Source: Plasmodium brasilianum
Taxonomy: Eukaryota > Apicomplexa > Aconoidasida > Haemosporida > Plasmodiidae
Assembly (NCBI RefSeq): GCF_023973825.1
Contig: NC_090121.1
Coordinates: 186,001-250,000, forward strand
Direction: 5' to 3'
DNA: 64,000 nucleotides
Position numbers and translations under genes: made by a program. How positions within the stretch are numbered: position 1 is the first letter of the stretch; the number at the start of each line of letters is the position of its first letter. Below the pieces are notes generated by a model, which was not told the origin of the DNA, did not search any database, and worked only from the letters and a program-made list of their open reading frames with translations. Positions 49,567-62,000 of the stretch are shown one piece after another.

Positions 49567-52500
49567 ATGAAAAAGAACAATATAGACGGTTTTATTTTAA
49601 AAAAAAATCAGTATAACCATGAAAACAATGTTTTGAATAAATGCTCAAGCTATATCAACATAAATAACATTAAAGATTTATATAACATCCAAAGTGATAA
49701 TGTGTACGAGCAAATTTTTGATAATATATGTAAAGAAAAAATTGCACACAGAAAGAGAAAAAAGGAAAAGTCATGTCGAAAGAATAAATTATCCTTTTCC
49801 CGTAATAGCAACAGTAAAATAAATGAAACACACCGAAGAAGGCAAACGAACATAACAACAGATCACCAATTTCACGCGTATTATCATCAATCCACACCAT
49901 CTGCACCTGTACAGCATTCCCCTTCGTACCATTTAGGCTTTACAAAATACCAAAGTAACAAAGAAACAAGATATTTAGGAGAATTAAATAAAAGGAAAAA
50001 AATAAAAATAGATGAAGTTCCCAATACTGCAAACGATGCTAATTGTGTTACTTCGAACTATGTTAGTGGTGGTGCCTTCTTCTATGACAATTCCTTCGAT
50101 AAAACACCAAAGAAATCGTTTACAGATAATGATGCATATGATCAAGAAAAAGTATTCACAAGAATAGATGATCCAAGTTGTTCCATTAAAAAAAATAAAA
50201 ATACATTGCTTAGCAGTAACAGTTCTTTAAATAAATACGATTATATTAAATTTGTGTGTTCCCCTATTAAAAAAACGTGTAATTATAAAAGTGCAAAAAA
50301 CGAAACAGAAATGTGCAATCCTTCATTAAAGGTTGTAAACAATCAAATAGAAGAAAAAAGATCTTATGACAAGAAACATTTACAGCATCATAATGACCGT
50401 TATCATAGTATCACTAATTATAGCCATACAAATAGTGTGCACTATTGGGGGGATTTTAATAAAAGTAGTAAAAATAAAAGCATTCATGTATGGCCTTTTA
50501 AAAAGGGGAGCTCGCAAATATATTATGATAAAATTAAAGAGATTGACCTCAGCACAGGTAAAAATAGTGCAGCATGTAATGATGCTACCTCAGGTAAGAC
50601 CCCTAATACTAACAGTAATGTATCTTCTAACGAATCCAATCATTCGTCTAAGCATGCTCATAACATCAGCTTGATTGATTTGGACAACTCTGATTCCATT
50701 AACAGACTGAGCAAGAACTTTTTTATCAACAACAAAAAATTTTTTTTAAACGATTTCAACAATGATAAAATAAGGACCAGCACACAGAAGGATCATCAAA
50801 ACGATGACCTCCCTAATAGCACATCTCATAAAAACACAGTAAAGGAAAAAAATGATATTTCTAATTCTAGAGGTACGGTAGACTTATATGACAAAGAGGA
50901 TAAAGTACACTTTGATGGAATGAGTACAAATGAGAATTGTACAGTTACTAGTTGTAGAAATACGAATGATTTAAATTGTAAGGAAACATATTTCTCTGGC
51001 AGTAATAAATTTTATGATGTTGATGAACGACATTTAGTTGGTGAGGAAGATTGTGATGTGAGGTGTTACAATGGGGAACATTATGATAGTAGGAAACATT
51101 ATGATGAGGAACACTGTACGGTGCAGCACTTTGATAAGCAGTACTATAACGAGCAGAATTATGAGGAGGACCACTATGCTGATAAGAATTATTCAAGAGA
51201 TATAAACATGTATGTAAAAAAAAATTGTAAAATATCAAAATGTTTATACAGCTACTTAGACGTTGCTTACAATTGTAGTAAAGAAGAAATAAAAAAATCG
51301 TATAAAGATAAAATTAAGGTTTATCACCCAGATAAGGGAGGGAGCATGCAAGAATTTTTAGAACTCAAGCTGTCTTACGATATACTAAATGATGATAAAA
51401 AACGGAAAATGTATGATAAGTATGGACATAGCATAATAGAATTATTATTAAGCGAAAAATTTCATGATTATAATATATCTTCAGATGAAAAAAATGAAGA
51501 AGAGGTACTAGATGAAGAAAGCATAAAAATATATGATTTGTTTGTGCAAAAATATAATAATGTTTCTTATTTACATAATTTATATGACTTAAAAATTAAT
51601 AGCAATCAGTATAATCAATTTCAGAAGTTAATTTATCACTTTTTTCATGAGGAAAATTATATGTTTAAAAATATTTTTTACATTTACCCTATCTACTCTC
51701 CTCATATGCCTCCTTTTAGTAAAATAAAAAAAAAAAAAAAATGATAAAAAAAAATCCGTACAGTTCTACAATCTATTTTGATGATGAAGATAGTAACCTC
51801 AAATCTGTTGATAAATTATCTGAAAACTCTTCATCATCAAATTATAATATAACAAATGAAATTACAATTTTCGATACTATTAAAAAAAAAAACGTTACTA
51901 ATCTATTTAATGAACTAAATTCTCAGTTTGAACACTTTTACAAAAATTATATAATACCCAAAACGGAGTTATCAGAAACTTATACTAATAGATTCAATCA
52001 ATCTTATGGAGAAAAATGGGAAAACCAGAACAGTGCAGTAGTTGATGGAAATAATAACATTTCTTTCTTAACAAAGCCAACATGTAGTGCTGCTTCATTC
52101 TGTAAGGGAACCTCTTTAACCCCTCATATTGTGCACACCGCTGGGGAAAGTAACACAAACAGAAACGTACATAGAAACGGACACTGTAACAATAACCATA
52201 ACAGTAGCAGCAATAGTTACAATAGCAATAATCATGATAAAAACAACTTCCCTGATTTTTTCCGAGAAATCGAAGTATCACCGATGGCATATAAAATTAT
52301 TAACGAAAACAATGAAAAACATATTGATGAATTTTACAAATGGTTTGATTTATTTTTTGAACACCCTGTGAATGTGGATGATCGAACTGAAGAACACCAG
52401 AAACTGGATCATATATATTCCGAGCCATACTATATGCACAGTTACCCACGAAACAAAAGTACTATGCACAGTTCGAACGAAACACGAAGAAATTCGAAAA

Positions 52501-53867
52501 ATCGTAATACAAAAAGTTTAAATAATAAAAAATGCTCAAACGATGAACAAAACGAATTAAACAAGCAAACTAGGCATATGACACCTATTGAAATTGAGCA
52601 TAACTTATTAAAAGTTGAAAATACATTTACAAAAAAAACAGAAATATCTGCTAAAAATAATTCAGAACAGTTAAGAACAATTCAGTGGTGCGGTAAAGAT
52701 TTTACTCAATATGACCAAAAAAGATGTTTCAGTAATTGTTTCATAAACATAAATGTAAAAGGTCAGGTACAAAATTTCTGCAGTAATGAAAAGACAATAT
52801 TTCTCGATCGTGTTAATGCTGCATTAGATTCTTATTCAAATCAGGATGGGGCAAAAAAAGGATCAAAAGTACAAGAAGTATACGGTAATCCTCATCAATG
52901 GATTGATGAGAACACAACCACAGAACGTTACAGTCATTTAAAAAATTGTGATAACAAAATTATGGAATTTAACAATAATTCTATTCAAAAAATAAATAAT
53001 GGGTGTAAAAAAAAAGGTAACAATAAAAAGTGGTATTATAATGACAATGTAAATTGTAATCGTAACAGTAATGACGATAATGATGATGATGATGCCATTT
53101 TAAATGTTGAAGAGAAGTACGGCTTTAATTTGCTCAAAAAAAGTAAACATAAAATTAAAGATATGACACACGATTTCAATTATGTTTACATAGGGAATAG
53201 TGTAAATAAAAAAAAAAAATTTCTCTTATTCATAAAAGAAGAAAGTATAAAAAAATTCTTAAAAATAAAATTACTCATTCATAAAATTAAAAAAAAGTCA
53301 AATTTAAAACATATCTCATTATTTGAAAATGAAATCGACAAAAATATTAAAAATATTGAATATATATTACTGTTAATAACATACAAAGATGAACTTATAC
53401 CTTTAAATGATTTTTATTTGTTAGACAAAAACATATATTCTAATGATCATTATTGTATACCTTTACATATAAAAAAAAAAAATAAAATTGCAAGACCAAC
53501 ATATTTCCATTTTAAATGGATCATATATACAATACAGTCATTCATCCTTTTTAATCTTTATTTTAAAAAAGTAAATAAATATATGTGTTCCTTTCCATTT
53601 TTTAATTATAAATATAATTATTTCAAAAGATACATTAAATCCAAAGAACAAACAAATGAAGATAACGTAAAGAATAAATACATTTTTTTTCAGCAATATA
53701 TCATCAAAAATAAATATAAATATTTGGGGTACTTTCCTCATAATATAATACTACACTTAAAAAACATAGCATCGGTAAATAATGATCATCAGAAGCCTCT
53801 ACAAATAAACTTGTCTTCCATTTTTGTTTTAACACCGAATAAGTCATTTTCTCATGTTGATTTTTAG
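49567..53867 (+). CDS. Large DnaJ-domain (Hsp40) protein, split by a frameshift
   Basis: Two frames abut with an ATGA overlap: 49567-51744 (725 codons) and 51741-53867 (708 codons). The first is an Asn/His/Ser-rich region followed by a J domain at residues about 557-622 (CLYSYLDVAYNCSKEEIKKS, HPDKGG, LSYDILNDDKKRKMYDKYG) with an intact HPD motif, which stimulates Hsp70 ATPase activity. After the J domain come about 100 residues and then KIKKKKK and a stop, inside a run of 16 A (51726-51741). The second frame starts within that run. One extra A joins them into about 1433 aa. There is no Gly/Phe region or zinc finger, so it is a type III (C) J protein. The final 200 residues are a Lys/Tyr-rich, well-ordered block. 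From memory, a large DnaJ protein lies near Tra2 in P. falciparum. Confidence 0.85.
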
Positions 53868-55018
53868 AAAGACAACATAGTAACATGTAGGGGGCTCTAA
53901 TGCTAAAATACAAGAAGGAGAAAACGAGAAAAGCAAGCTCTTTAAACTAATTAGGTGTGGCTATATCACCGTATACTCTTTAAATTTCTTAATTACGTTT
54001 AAATTATTTCATTTTTTTTTTCATAAATTTATTTATTCGTATTAATTGTGCATTTTATTTATTTTTACTTCAATAATTCGCACATTATTTATGTTACCAC
54101 TTTATTCATTTACAATTTTATTACCATACAAATTTGTCCCACCACCATTCTTTTATAAGTAATTTGTTTTATATAGCATATTACGTATTTTGCTTTTAAT
54201 TTTTGTTAATACTTCTTTCGCTCTACGGCGTTTTTTTTAATTGCTGTAATATTTTTTTTTTTTTTTTAAGTTAACATTTCGTTATAATACTTCATCATAT
54301 TTTTTATATTTGTTCTTGATGATAAATCAGTACACGTAAACCTATACCTCTTAAAGTATTTATGGGGCATAGGTTTTACCTAAAGATTTCATTCAGAAAT
54401 AAGTACATGCACATTTGTATATGTATGTACATGTTATATATGTAACCCTTTTCCTTGTTTCATTAGTAAAAAACTTTTTTATGTGATACTATATTAGTTG
54501 GTGTTCATATGTATTATATATACATAAATACATCTGAACTACTAAAGAAAAATAAAATTTTTCATTAACAAAATTTTCCTTATTTTCCTCGAAAACACAA
54601 CGCCATAAATTTATAAAAAAATGACAAATTGTTCCATGCGAAAAATTATTATTTTTACTATATTATGAAAAAAATTAAGCCGCAAAAAAGTTCTGGCTTG
54701 TACTCAATATGTTTTCATAATATGTAAAGGGATTAATTGTCTATTTATATTAACTTATGTATATATATACAAAAGTATATACATGTAAACGTTCATACAT
54801 ATATTTATATACATACTTGCATATATAAAGTACATATTATAACTTTTGAAAAAATCTCTAAATATCCACTTTTTGGGCCTTTCAACAATGTTAAGAAAAT
54901 TTTTACAATTTCACTTAAAATTATAAATTGTCAAAATTTTACATAATTCAACAAATATTTTCAGTATTCAAAATTAATAATAATAATTTAAAGAATAAAA
55001 TTCAGTAATCATTTTATT
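53868..55018. other. Intergenic DNA with a hairpin candidate
   Basis: No gene I can support. A 10-bp stem with one bulged T (GTAAACCTAT at 54336-54345 and ATAGGTTTTAC at 54369-54379) stands out from the AT background. Elsewhere there are poly-T runs and (TA)n patches. Confidence 0.5.
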
Positions 55019-55110
55019 CTATTCTAATTTGAGCATTTCATTTATGTATCCACTTGGGACGCCCACGGCCCCAAAGGTTATGGTTTCATTCTTTTGTACT
55101 TCAAAATATA
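55019..55110 (-). CDS. Probable terminal exon of an unrecognised small gene
   Basis: This short island is far less AT-rich than its surroundings. On the minus strand it follows a good acceptor (TTTGTGTTTGTGCTTAAG, 55111 upward) and reads YFEVQKNETITFGAVGV then PSGYINEMLKLE and a TAG stop at 55021-55019, with natural-looking codon use. Upstream exons would lie to the right, between 55111 and about 55640. An ATG-initiated piece near 55432-55396 (MVHGDCTSIIKN, then GTTAGT) is a candidate first exon, but I could not close a complete model. A plus-strand alternative reading (MYPLGTPTAPKVM) is shorter and less convincing. Family unknown. Confidence 0.35.
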
Positions 55111-55638
55111 CTTAAGCACAAACACAAAAATATAATATATATATATATACATATATATTATACGTACTTTAGGTACACACCAATATTAAAAATAAAATCA
55201 TATAGAAAAAAAAATAAAATGAAATTAGAAGTAACCGTAACAAATGAAAAGTAAAATAAGAAAAAATGAAAAAGGAAAAAAAAAAGAAATGTACTAAATT
55301 ATAGCGAATACAAAAAAAAAAAAAAAAGTAAAAATAAAAAATAAAAAATAAAAAATAATTTTAAAGGTATAATAATCAAACCAAATAAATGTACTAACGT
55401 TTTTAATAATACTAGTACAATCTCCATGGACCATGTATATATAATTTATTTATTTATAATGTATAATATATGTTAAATAAAACATGTATGTGTTATTTAT
55501 AAAACATGATTTCTATTATGAATGTTTTAATGCAAAAAACAAGTAACATATAAATAATAATATATGATGTGAAAATAAATTAAATTTGCTTTGTTTTTTA
55601 TATTTGATCATATTTACATAATTTTTCTGTTTAAAAAA
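55111..55638. other. Spacer with possible unseen exons
   Basis: Rich in A runs and (AAAAAT)n-type repeats (55325-55360). It may hold upstream exons of the minus-strand gene ending at 55019 and the upstream region of the plus-strand gene at 55639. Nothing can be placed with confidence. Confidence 0.4.
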
Positions 55639-56689
55639 ATGAGTTCATCAAATAATAAAATTCTTAAAGCAAAAGTAGAGGGCATTAAAAGCTCAGACTT
55701 GGACATGTTTAAAAGTTTGATAATACCATTTAATGCGATCGTCGAACAATATAACAAAGAAGAGTATGTATTTATGTGATATTACGTTTTACAAAACTGT
55801 TTTATTATTAGAAAAATGCTTAACTATATTATTCTATTGTAATAATTCTTATGTTATATCTATGTATCTTTATATATAATATATAATTTTATTTATTTGT
55901 ATACTTTTTAAAATATTTCTTGTTTGTAATTGTTATAATTTCATTTTTGCAGCGGATCAGCGACAGTACATTTTAAAAGCGGTATAGATAAGAAGCATTT
56001 AGTTGGTCTAGGAAAATATACAATTAAACCCATGTAAATGAATATTTTAAAAAATGATTATTATAAATGAATATATATATATAATGTTGAAAAGTGGAAA
56101 AATCAGACATATACGTCTTTAACGAATTGTTTAATATCTTTTTCAAACAACACACCTATTTTATGTGCAAAGGGAGTATCACATATTTGTATTTATGTTA
56201 TGTATAATAATAAAACTTGATAATTTTGAGTTAAACAAAACAACTCTTTTTTTTCTTTTTTGCTCGTAGGACGTATGAGTCAAGTGATACGAATGATCAG
56301 GTATAATTTTGTCACATATATGTATTTATAAACTTAGATATGTGAAAAATCTTACTCTCAGCTTCTTTGTCATATAAAAATGAATGCACTGTTTTTTATA
56401 TTATTTATTTCCTTATTTTACAGAAAATGAGAAAAAGAAATGTAAATTTTATTTGTGACAGAATAGTAGTAGACGAACATGACATCATAAATTTTTTTCT
56501 GAATATCACGTAATAATTACTTATATACACATACATATATATATACAATACAATAATTATCAAGTTGAAAATTTTGTATTATCGCTAATCTTTTTTTTTT
56601 TTTTTTTTCTTAAAAACACTTTACACAGGCTAATTGCTCCAGTTACATGTGTGTTGTTGAGTCTGCTGATATTCTTTTCAGTTTTTTGA
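55639..56689 (+). CDS. Small five-exon tail-anchored protein, unknown function
   Basis: Assembled by hand from splice sites and phase: exons 55639-55763 (donor GTATGT), 55953-56033 (acceptor TTTTTGCAG, donor GTAAAT), 56270-56300 (acceptor CTCGTAG, donor GTATAA), 56424-56509 (acceptor TTTTACAG, donor GTAATA) and 56629-56689 (acceptor TTACACAG). All junctions keep frame and give 127 aa. The N-terminal part (MSSSNNKILKAKVEGIKSSD, then MFKSLIIPFNAIVEQYNKE) and a Gly/Lys-rich middle (HFKSGIDKKHLVGLGKYTIKP) look like a small cytosolic domain. The end (TLIAPVTCVLLSLLIFFSVF) is one hydrophobic helix at the extreme C terminus, so it is probably inserted post-translationally as a tail-anchored protein. 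No homologue is recognised. Five independent junctions in phase make this very likely a real gene. Confidence 0.78.
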
Positions 56690-59047
56690 TATAAAGGTAT
56701 ATATGATAGTAAAAGGAATTTAGTTTTTTCTCAGTGATTTACCTTTTTCTTATTTTATACTTTTTTATAAATATACGATAGCTTTAACATAAAAAATACT
56801 GAATAATATTAAATGGATATGTTTTTTTTTTTTTTTTTTTTATAGTAAGTTAATTATCAGCCAATAATCATATAATAACAAAAAAAAAAAAAGAAGAGGG
56901 AAAAAACTTTTTTGTTTATTTGTTTTATTCATTTGTTTTTTATATTAATTAGAATACAAAATTTTTGAGAAAGTAAAATGAAAAAAAAATGGGATTGAAA
57001 AAGTTGTACTTAACAATGAAACAAAGGTATAATGGTAAAGCATATTTAACAATTACAAATTTACTAGTTAATTTATATCTTCAGAAAGAAGTTACAAATA
57101 TATACTCAAAAATTAGGTATAGTTAATAGTGTTTTTACTAAAATAATGTCCATATAAATTTAACATATGCAAATATATTATATTATACATATGCATATAT
57201 ATTGCTCGGTGCACGTATTTTTTTGTTTACATCAAATATTTGACTATGTTTATATATTAGAATTTTCAATGTTTCCTGTGGGTTTTTATTTTTTTTATCT
57301 TATTATTTTCATATAACAAATTATTTAAATTCTATGAATATTTTGCGTATCATGAGTATGAAAAGAAAACCAGAAAAAAAAAGACTTCATTTGTATATAT
57401 TAAAACGTATCTTTAATTAAAAAAAAATGTTTGCAACTGTAGTGTCTGTGAACAAGTATTTTTTGTTTACTCTTCAGTGAAAATATTTTTTCTTAAGAAA
57501 AATATAAGGATATTTAAAAAAAAAAAAAGTTTACTCACTAATATGAGCGCAAATCTAAAGCATTAACCTATATAATTTTTTTTTTAATAATGACGTAAAG
57601 GGGATTTTAAAAGTAATTCGTGTAACATATGCATTTTTCAGATATATTATTTGAAAACTTTCGTGCATACGTGATAATTTAGTATGTCTAATAAAAATTT
57701 TCTTTTTTAAATATTTACTAATTATTTTGCTTTTTTATATTTTTATTTCATTTTACATTTTTTAGTATCGTATCATTTTACTTTATTTCATTTTAATTTT
57801 TTTTTTTTTTTTTTGGTTATTTATTCCACCTTTTATTTAGCATAAAATATTACATTTGCATTTTCTAAAAACAAGTTAGTGCACTGTTTTACACACGCAT
57901 TTTTTTCTTTTTTCTTTTTTCTTTTTTTTTATTATTAAGGTTATTTCGAAGTTTACCATGTATATCTGTACACATACATACACAGTATATTTATAGTTTA
58001 TGTGTTTTTTGCATTACTCATTTTTGTTTTGAAAAAAATTATTTTATTATTATTATTCAGTATAGCTTAATTGCTTTCTTCTTCTGCTTCATAATTTTAA
58101 TTAATTCGCAAAAAAAAAAAAAAATACATTTGTCATTTGTATATTTAAATTTTTTCTTTTCATCAAGTTATTTTTCTTATTTGAAAAGTGTGTCTACCTT
58201 TCGATTACGGATTTACATAAATAGTTTATAGGCCTCCAAAGGAATATTTTATATATACATATTTTCACATAATTATATACATATGTATAATGCTTTTAAA
58301 TATTTTCGTTTTTTAAGTTTTTTAATTTTTTAAAATACTCAGTAGGGTATTTCCTCTTTTTAAAATTTAAACATTTTTTTTGTGATTTACTAACTTCTAA
58401 ATGTGTACATTTTTTTTTCTTTTTTTTTTTTTGCACACCACTATTTGTATCACTATGCTAAATACATTTATGTATAAACATATATATTACCAATTCCGTG
58501 TTCCTTTTTTTTTTTTTTTTATTTCACTAAACCTTCCCATTTTTAATTTTTTTCGCATGTATTTTGTTCTCTATACAAGTTGTTCTTATTAGTTGTAGAG
58601 TATGCTCTAATTTATTGTTTTTACCATTTTTCCGTTTGCACAAAATATGGGCATTCGTGCATTTGTGCCTATATGTTTGTCTCTATACAACATATATATA
58701 TATATTCTACCGTGTTCTGCTTTTAAATAGTTCTTTAATTTAAGTTTTTTAAAAGCATGATTCTTAAAGCAAGTGAATTTTTTTGAATATTATAAGAACA
58801 TTATATATATATGGACATACTGAAGAACATGTATGAGTAAGCACATGTACACCCACGTTCTCACGCGTGTACGTATGCATTTGTATATGCATATACCCCT
58901 TTGAAATGTCAAAACAGGATTAATCACCCTTTGAGTAAACAAAATAAGATCACACTCTTCGCATATTAAAATATTACATATTAAAATTTGACACACCAAA
59001 ATTTGACATCAAAATATTACATATAGGAATAAGGAATTAAAAAGAAA
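56690..59047. other. Long upstream region of the 1332-codon membrane protein
   Basis: No coding region I can support; many poly-T and poly-A runs. Just before the start codon (58965-59025) is a short imperfect direct repeat (CATATTAAAATATTACATATTAAAATTTGACA), probably in the 5' UTR. Confidence 0.5.
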
Positions 59048-62000
59048 ATGGAAAACTCAGCTAGACATTCAGTGGATATAAAATCCGAAGACTTTGTTGT
59101 TTTGATTGCTCTTCAAAACTTACAAACATTTATAATGATAGGGTATACAGCTGTTAATAAAGTTCATTTGAATTTTGATTTTTCATATTTATGGGCCCTA
59201 TGTGTTGGAACCATATTATTTATATATTCGCTAATTAGTTTTGTGATAATTAGAACATTTGTTTTTTCAAAATTAGACATAGGAAAATATGTTTTAGAAT
59301 TGTTATTTTGTGTAAGTATAATTGTCACTTGCTCATTATCTATAATTATAGATTCATTTAAAATTGCAAACATGCAATTATTATTTTTTTCCTTTGCCTT
59401 AACCGGGTGTGCATATTATAACTTAATAACGTTGTTTTTTTTTAGTGTATCTATTGGAATATTAATTCAATATAATTTAAATATAGATGGATTTGATTTA
59501 GATATAAATTCTTTATTTTTTACCGACTTGTTCTCTTATATTTTGCAAATTATTGGTGGTAATATTTTATATTTTCGCATGTATGATTTATGTTATCTCA
59601 TAGTTTTATCAAAAAAAAATCCATGCAAATATGTAGTTGCCTCAAAAGAAGTGAAACAGTTAGAAAAACAAATTTTCACATCTTTACTCAATTCTTATAT
59701 GTGTATAAAGCCGAAAACATCTTCAGATCTAATGTGTACCAATTACTTTTTAAATAAGGAAAATTCCTCTATTATTGATGGTGATATGAAAGTGAAACCT
59801 AATCGTTCTATTACATATTTAGATAAATTAAATAAAAAGAAAACATTGTTAACATCTACCTATAACAATAGTGGTATTTATAATAACAATAATAATAGTA
59901 ATATTAATAACATTAGGAGTTTATCCAATTTTGGTGGTAACAAACGAACTAATTCTTACGTAAAAAAATTTAAATTGTCAAATACATTATCCCTCAAGCG
60001 AAATACTTACCTTAATCGTAATAATAACGGTTTTGTGTATTCGATTGAAAAGTCTAATGATTCCGAATTAAAAAATTGCACTAACAATCCAGATATTTTC
60101 AAAAAGTACTATTCTTCACAATCAGGGAAGCAACAAAAAATGCGAAGCTTTATAGAACGAACAGATCGCCGTTTAAGAAAATCAAAAAGAGTAGTGTATC
60201 CAAACCGTACAACTCAGATATGTGAAAATACGAAAAATATATACAAATCAGAAAAATCGAAAACACTAAAAAGACCATCGTTAGATGAAAAAAATGATAA
60301 AAATGTTCTATTAAACATGGAAAAGATAGGAAAGAAACATGAACAAAACAATGTGTTCAAAGATACGTATGATGATAATATATCGGAACGAACGAGCAAT
60401 AAAGATAATCATTTTTTAATACCGGTTAAGGGGAATATGGCTGATGATAACTTAAATGCAAAAAAAAGTTCTTTGGAAAGCTGTGAAAAAGTCGATGCCG
60501 TAATTGACATCGCAGCTGATCGAAGTTTTTCCCAATGGGAGAGCATGGACAGTGACAAAAGGAGAAAACAAAAACAAAAAGGAAAAAAAAGTAAAAATGA
60601 AAGTAAAATAAAAAGTAAAATTATAAGAGAAGGCAAGATTAAAAGTGAACGTAAACGGAAAAGCGAATGTGAGAGTGAAATTGAAGGTGATGAACGAAAT
60701 AACCAAAGTGAGGAAAACAGCATGAACTTCCTCAAGAGAGAAGAGGAACCGCAGGATGCAAACGACCAAAGTAGCTACCGCAATACACATTCTGATAATT
60801 CGTATCATAATAAGAGTGTACGTTCGCAAAATTCACATAACAACCAGCATATCATGCATGATAATCCTAGTTATTTAAAAGAGAATGGAGAACGTAAATA
60901 TTATAGACACCTGAGTGATAACTCTTACTCAAATAATCGTTCTATGGACAATTTTCAATCAAAGGGAATAATGAAACCAAACATCAATAAACATCAACTA
61001 GATAAAAGCAAAAAAGGGGAAAATGCTACTAATAAATCATTCGATGTTACCAAACAAATATGTGAAGAAAAGGAGCTACATAAATTGAATAAAGTCCAAG
61101 CAGAGCACTTAACAGAAAAAGATGTTAAGACAAATATTATGAACTTATTCAAAACTCTATTCAAAGAAGACAAAAACAAAAACAGAACGATACATGCGAA
61201 GAATGAAATAATTGATCCTGATATGTACAATTGCAACGTATTGACATGCAACTATAGTATAGTAAAAAATATTTTTAGTGCTGATGTTAAAAATAATAAA
61301 AAAAAAAATCATGTTCTTTCAGTACAAACAGAATATACAAAAGCAATCGAAAGGGATAGGGAAAATGGTAACGAACAGGAATTAAAAAAGGTTCAAATGG
61401 AAAAAAATAATCCTAAAAAAAATAAAATTCAACGAAATGACCATGATCAAAATTGCAAATATATACGAAGCAATGAGGGGAATTGTGCTCATAAGAATTC
61501 CACAGGAAAACAAAATGAAAATTACTGTGAAAGCTACCATGATTGTGGAAGCAACGACGACAGTGAGAAAAGAGACAAACACTTAGAATTAATAACGCAT
61601 GAAGGAGGCGCTGATGAATTTGATGATAATTCCATCAGATTAAAGGACAAATTAATACACAAAAATATGAGCCTACCGGAAGGACGTGAATTTTATAATA
61701 CACCTCACTACAACAATGAGTCATATGAAGATGAGATGACCTTAAATAAAAGTGTAGTTTTTTCTAAAACTAAGAGCTCCTTAAATATAAGCACAAACAA
61801 CTGTAGTAGCTTCTACAATAGTCGTAGCTTTTACAGTAGTCATTATCCATACAACAGAAGTAGTAACAGTAATAATAATAATATTGGCGTCAAGAAGTCA
61901 ACAACTTTTAGTATCAACTATTCACAAAAAAGCGCAAATAACGAATTAAAGAATACCAATAAAAGCAACCAGAATAATAAATATGGAAGAAGAAGCGCGA

